A stretch of 64,000 bases of DNA. It comes from UBA8752 sp049610565 (GTDB lineage: Bacteria; Bacteroidota; Bacteroidia; Flavobacteriales_D; Sanyastnellaceae). The stretch lies in the NCBI GenBank assembly GCA_049610565.1, contig JBMYZR010000003.1:47978-111977 (forward strand), in the 5' to 3' direction. The translations under genes were made by a program, and so were the position numbers. Positions 61,164 through 64,000 of the stretch are shown piece by piece; positions within the stretch are counted from its first letter, which is position 1; every line of letters begins with the position of its first letter. Under the pieces are notes generated by a model, which worked only from the letters and a program-made list of their open reading frames with translations, ran no database searches and was not told the DNA's origin.

Positions 61164-61568
61164 ATGTTCGTGATGAATTCTCCCTCCTCGGCCGCCCGGT
61201 CCCTGTCCATGGGAATCGCCCTGGGTGTGGCGCTGGTCTCCGGATGCACCCGGTGCGATGTGCCCGTCCGCCATGTGGACCGCGCAGGCGCCATGGAAGA
61301 AACCGTCGCCCAATTGGCCATCTCCGGCATGATGTGCGAAATCGCCTGCGTGTCCAAGGTCCGCAAGGAACTGTATGACCTCCCCGGCGTTACCCGCGCT
61401 GACATCCGGTTCGACGCCAACCGCAAAGTGGACACGGCGCTCGTGGTCTTCGATCCCGAAGTGGTCGCCCCCGAGACCCTCATCGCCACCGTCGAGGAGA
61501 TCGGCGATGGACTGTATGACGTGGAGACGGCCGAGGTCGTCCATTACGCGCCCGAATCCTCCCGCTGA
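61164..61568 (+). CDS. Lipoprotein with heavy-metal-associated (HMA) domain
   Basis: 134 residues: a signal with lipobox LVSGC (C28), a CTRC pair, then an HMA-like ferredoxin fold (about 47-120). The metal loop reads SGMMCEIACVSKV with C58 and C62 three residues apart (CxxxC), not the canonical CxxC. Similar GMTCxxxC loops occur in other Bacteroidota HMA proteins. Its position 2 bp before heme A synthase suggests copper or heme-copper oxidase assembly, which is inference only. Confidence 0.78.
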   Translation: MFVMNSPSSAARSLSMGIALGVALVSGCTRCDVPVRHVDRAGAMEETVAQLAISGMMCEIACVSKVRKELYDLPGVTRADIRFDANRKVDTALVVFDPEVVAPETLIATVEEIGDGLYDVETAEVVHYAPESSR

Positions 61569-61570
61569 CC

Positions 61571-62611
61571 GTGTCCACCGCCTCGGACCGCCTCGCACTC
61601 TGGATCCGGAGGACGGCCAGGGTCGCCTTCGTCTCCGCCTTCCTCGTGGTGCTGGCCGGCAGCATTGTCCGCATGACCGGTTCCGGAATGGGCTGTCCGG
61701 ATTGGCCCCGGTGCTTTGGCCTCACCATTCCACCCACCGAGGACGCCCAAGTCCGCTGGCAACCAGACACTGAATACGGAGAAGGCCGCATGATCCTCGA
61801 ACGGGACTCCCTCTGGATCGCACCCACCGACCACCTCTCGGGCACCTCGTTTGACACGGACCGCGCAACGGGCCTGTGGTCCCATTACACCCGCCACGAC
61901 TACGCCCATTTCAATCCGTTCCACACCTGGGTGGAGTTCATCAACCGGCTCCTCGGCGCCTTTGCCGGCCTGCCCGCCCTCCTCCTCGTCGGCCTGTCCC
62001 TGCTGGCCGGCATCCGACACCAGTGGTGGCGGCCCCTGCTGCCTGCTGTGGGCGCCCTCCTCGCCCTCGGCTTCGTGGCCTGGCTCGGCAAGAAGGTGGT
62101 CGACGGCAACCTCATTCCGGGCTCCATCACCTTGCACATGCTGGGCGCCCTGGCCATACTGGGGCTGCAGCTGGTGACACTGCGCGTTGCCGGAGCCACC
62201 GCACCGCTCGTCCATGTGAAGTCAAATCGCTGGATCTGGGGCGCCACCCTCCTGGCGCTCGCCCAGCTCGTCTTTGGCACCCAGGTCCGGGAAGCTGTGG
62301 ACCATCTCGTGCACGAAGGCGTGGCCCGCAGCGAATGGCTGGAACTGCTTCCCGAATGGTGGAAGGGCCACCGGACCGCCTTCTGGGCCGTTCTCGGAGG
62401 ACACCTCGTCTGGTTGTGGCCCGGCATCCAACGGGGCCGCTTGACCCCTTGGGAATGGGCGGTGCTCGCCCTGCTTGCCGGTCAGTTCGCCACCGGGCTG
62501 GCTTTCGGTTGGCTCGGCATGCCGGCGGCGGCTCAGCCGATCCACCTCGTCCTGGCCGTGGGGCTCATCCTCACGGACGGGTGGCTGCTGGGGTCGAAGC
62601 CACAGCGGTGA
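61571..62611 (+). CDS. ctaA: Heme A synthase (COX15/CtaA)
   Basis: 346 residues, eight helices: GSIVRMTGSGMGCPDWPRCFG near the start, TWVEFINRLLGAFAGLPALLLV, GKKVVDGNLIPGSITLHMLGAL, FGTQVREAVDHLVHEG, AFWAVLGGHLVWLWPG and AAQPIHLVLAVGLILTDG. It oxidises the heme O methyl to heme A for cytochrome c oxidase. The start is GTG at 61571. Its 3' end overlaps the convergent yhhN-type gene by 41 bp. Confidence 0.92.
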   Translation: MSTASDRLALWIRRTARVAFVSAFLVVLAGSIVRMTGSGMGCPDWPRCFGLTIPPTEDAQVRWQPDTEYGEGRMILERDSLWIAPTDHLSGTSFDTDRATGLWSHYTRHDYAHFNPFHTWVEFINRLLGAFAGLPALLLVGLSLLAGIRHQWWRPLLPAVGALLALGFVAWLGKKVVDGNLIPGSITLHMLGALAILGLQLVTLRVAGATAPLVHVKSNRWIWGATLLALAQLVFGTQVREAVDHLVHEGVARSEWLELLPEWWKGHRTAFWAVLGGHLVWLWPGIQRGRLTPWEWAVLALLAGQFATGLAFGWLGMPAAAQPIHLVLAVGLILTDGWLLGSKPQR

Positions 62612-63344
62612 ACCCCACCGCCAGCGCCCATTGCGCCAGAACATAAGTGGCCATCACCCACAGATGACCGTGGGCGATCGGCTCCTCGCCGAACCGCCCA
62701 AAGGCCAGGATCATGTCGCTGGCCACGAACGCCGTCGAACCGAGACGCAAGGCGCGGACGCCCGGGCCCGGCGCCAGGAACCAACTGAGGGCCGCCATGA
62801 TCGTGATCACGAAGGCATACACCGCCACGGCCGGTCCGAGCTCGCCAGCGGGTGCCCATAGGGCGCGCACCACGGCTGCCGCTTCCACCGCGAGAAGGCC
62901 ACAGGCCACCGCGCGAACCCACGGAGCGGACGGTCCCTCGCCCAATCGATAGGCCTGGCGCAGGGCCAGGATGAACAGCACATGGCCGAGCAGGAAACTG
63001 ACGAGGCCGATGAGAAAGGCCGAATCCCCGGAAAACGTGAGGGCGATGTCGCCGACCCAACAGAGGGCCATGGCGGCCCAGACGCGATTGCGCAATCCGA
63101 GGTGCGCCCCCTCGCGGTTGTGGAGGGCCAGCCCGAGCCGCAGCGCCAACAGCGGAAGGATGAGTGCCTTGGCTCCATCATGGACCCCCTTCCATTCCTT
63201 GGGCGACCAGTTGGATTCGCCGCCCGGCAACTCCGTCAGCCCGAAGGCAGAGGCCACGAACAGGGCGAGCACCACCGTGACCAAGGCCGCATCGACTGTC
63301 TGTTCGCCGCGCAAGGTCGGCTCTTGTGTGGGACCGCTGATCAT
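62571..63344 (-). CDS. YhhN/TMEM86-family membrane protein (lysoplasmalogenase-like)
   Basis: 257 residues with about eight helices: LRLGLALHNREGAHLGLRNRVWAAMALCWVGDIALTFSG, FLIGLVSFLLGHVLFILALRQAY and LGSTAFVASDMILAFGRF. These match the YhhN family, some of which hydrolyse lysoplasmalogens. Activity here is unproven. The start at 63344 (MISGPTQEP) is preceded by a terminator-promoter composite (63360-63398). It overlaps ctaA by 41 bp at the 3' end. Confidence 0.82.
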   Translation of the reverse strand: MISGPTQEPTLRGEQTVDAALVTVVLALFVASAFGLTELPGGESNWSPKEWKGVHDGAKALILPLLALRLGLALHNREGAHLGLRNRVWAAMALCWVGDIALTFSGDSAFLIGLVSFLLGHVLFILALRQAYRLGEGPSAPWVRAVACGLLAVEAAAVVRALWAPAGELGPAVAVYAFVITIMAALSWFLAPGPGVRALRLGSTAFVASDMILAFGRFGEEPIAHGHLWVMATYVLAQWALAVGFTAVASTPAATRP

Positions 63345-63359
63345 GGGTGCAAAATGCCC

Positions 63360-63367
63360 CAAAATAG
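63360..63367 (-). promoter_or_regulatory. -7-like box for the YhhN-type gene in a terminator tail (CTATTTTG)
   Basis: The minus-strand sequence CTATTTTG follows the hairpin at 63369-63398 by one base. A second GCATTTTG (63350-63357) ends 5 nt before the ATG. Either could be the -7 element. Confidence 0.35.
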
Positions 63368-63368
63368 T

Positions 63369-63398
63369 GGAGGGCAAACCCCGTTGGGAATGCCCTCC
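63369..63398 (-). terminator. Terminator after the dockerin-like gene
   Basis: GGAGGGCA / TGCCCTCC 8-bp stem with an inner CCC/GGG, followed on the minus strand by ACTATTTTGG. It lies 53 bp past the stop at 63451. Confidence 0.65.
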
Positions 63399-63450
63399 TT
63401 TCCTTTGAACCAAACCAAAATGTTCAATCGGAATGTGAATCCGGATCAGA

Positions 63451-63855
63451 TCATTCGCAGATCTGTCCGTAGTACCCGAGGATGAACAGCAGGTCGGGTG
63501 CACCGACCACGCCGTCTCCGTTGGTGTCGTAATCCCCACAGTCCGAGAGGCACCCGTAGAAACCGAGCACATCGAGGATGTCCGTGGTGGAGACAAGGCC
63601 ATCGCCGTTGACGTCTCCGGGACAAGGGGTGTTGTTTTCAGGCTGATGGAAGCCCTGCGTGAGGTACTGTCCGGGGATGCTGGCCGTGCCCGTGAAGGAT
63701 TGGCCGATCGTTCCGTCGAGGTCGACGCTGCCATCGGTGCCGGTGTGGTAACCGGAGGTGATGGCGTGGCGCCCGAGGACCGCCTGGGCGGACACCTCTT
63801 CGGTGAACAACCCGCACCCGGCGAGCAGCATGGCGAGGAGGAGAATTCGCTTCAT
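63451..63855 (-). CDS. Small secreted protein with dockerin-like calcium-binding repeats
   Basis: 134 residues: a signal (MKRILLLAMLLAGCGLF, possible lipobox LAGC), a short TQGFHQP segment typical of Bacteroidota surface proteins (about 64-71), then two EF-hand-like loops in dockerin style. The first is DVNGDGLVSTTDILDVLGFYG (about 81-101), the second DTNGDGVVGAPDLLFILGYYG (about 110-130), each with flanking cysteines. No cohesin gene is in the window and the T9SS C-terminal domain is absent. The function is unknown. Confidence 0.72.
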   Translation of the reverse strand: MKRILLLAMLLAGCGLFTEEVSAQAVLGRHAITSGYHTGTDGSVDLDGTIGQSFTGTASIPGQYLTQGFHQPENNTPCPGDVNGDGLVSTTDILDVLGFYGCLSDCGDYDTNGDGVVGAPDLLFILGYYGQICE

Positions 63856-63892
63856 CTGTGTGCTGTCTATTGGGTGAATTCGGGTCCCTGGA

Positions 63893-64000
63893 TCAGAGGT
63901 TCACGAAGATGTTCAGACCGGTGGCGATGCCGTCGATGCTCAGCTGCGGAGCCAAGAGGCCCGTGCGGCTGGTCATGCCGGACACGTCGGTATTCAGCAG
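63893..64000 (-). CDS. 3' end of an unidentified gene
   Basis: Only the last 35 codons lie in the window, ending LSIDGIATGLNIFVNL before the TGA at 63895-63893. It is too short to assign. It is on the same strand as the dockerin-like gene and ends 38 bp upstream of that gene's start. Confidence 0.55.
   Translation of the reverse strand: MLNTDVSGMTSRTGLLAPQLSIDGIATGLNIFVNL

Noticed and set aside
1..64000. tRNA/rRNA genes, CRISPR arrays, transposons, prophage or restriction/defence systems
   Set aside because: No TPsiC-type tRNA signature, spaced repeat array, transposase or phage motif was seen; the AlbA-type protein alone is not evidence of a defence island.

Overview
The window reads as a chromosomal stretch of a GC-rich member of the Bacteroidota, probably an aerobic, possibly marine or freshwater Flavobacteriales-type lineage; the exact taxon cannot be fixed from the sequence. 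Evidence: five secreted proteins with type IX secretion (T9SS) features plus the T9SS component PorZ; alternative complex III genes (actA/actB); a fused hemCD; very eukaryote-like class Ia ribonucleotide reductase subunits; a bifunctional-length GcvP; start sites lacking Shine-Dalgarno sequences; and many promoters that look like the Bacteroidota -7 element TAnnTTTG (here often TAnnTTCG). The sequence is a draft (metagenome-like) scaffold with three 99-N runs. Two of them sit between direct copies of the same 55-56 bp and are unmerged contig overlaps, not biology. The third hides roughly 225 bp of a glutaryl-CoA dehydrogenase gene.

Layout. 1-5.9 kb (minus): end of the actA-actB respiratory cluster, a SPOR-domain protein, PorZ and an AlbA-type putative DNA-binding protein. 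6.0-12.7 kb (plus): the rimP-nusA-infB transcription/translation operon with a leader hairpin, then an aminotransferase overlapped by an omega-amidase. 12.7-14.2 kb (minus): DUF2200 and glutaryl-CoA dehydrogenase, divergent from an RluA-type pseudouridine synthase. 15.2-20.9 kb (minus): a tight run DUF2723 glycosyltransferase-like protein, purN, marC, rnhA. 21-34.9 kb (minus): a series of T9SS cargo genes interleaved with a GH3-family protein, uridine kinase, an ArsC/Spx-like protein, an EamA transporter, 3-hydroxyanthranilate dioxygenase and gcvP. 35-39.3 kb: a UbiA-like membrane protein, hemL, kynureninase and a KTN/TrkA protein. 39.3-45.2 kb: a type B T9SS cargo, an Ig-like lipoprotein, free-methionine-R-sulfoxide reductase, DUF72, ComF and DUF1569. 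45.3-48.6 kb: secA. 48.7-60.2 kb (plus): nrdB, nrdA, hemA, hemCD, rplU, rpmA, serS, then a translationally coupled lipoprotein and TPR protein. 60.2-64 kb: an EamA transporter, a copper-site-like lipoprotein with heme A synthase, a YhhN-type membrane protein, a dockerin-like small secreted protein and a truncated gene.

How it fits together. Tetrapyrrole synthesis (hemA, hemCD, hemL), heme A synthesis and the multiheme ActA support an aerobic respiratory chain. Kynureninase and 3-hydroxyanthranilate dioxygenase indicate tryptophan-to-quinolinate (de novo NAD) capability, and glutaryl-CoA dehydrogenase indicates lysine/tryptophan degradation. SecA feeds the T9SS cargo proteins into the periplasm.

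No phage, transposon, CRISPR array, rRNA or tRNA was recognised. I do not see a clearly new multi-gene system. The most unusual signals are regulatory: a recurring placement of -7 boxes 4-7 nt before start codons (candidate leaderless mRNAs), three places where the T-rich tail of a terminator doubles as the -7 box of the next gene, a terminator-like hairpin in the rimP-nusA-infB leader, and structured leaders around nrdB and nrdA.
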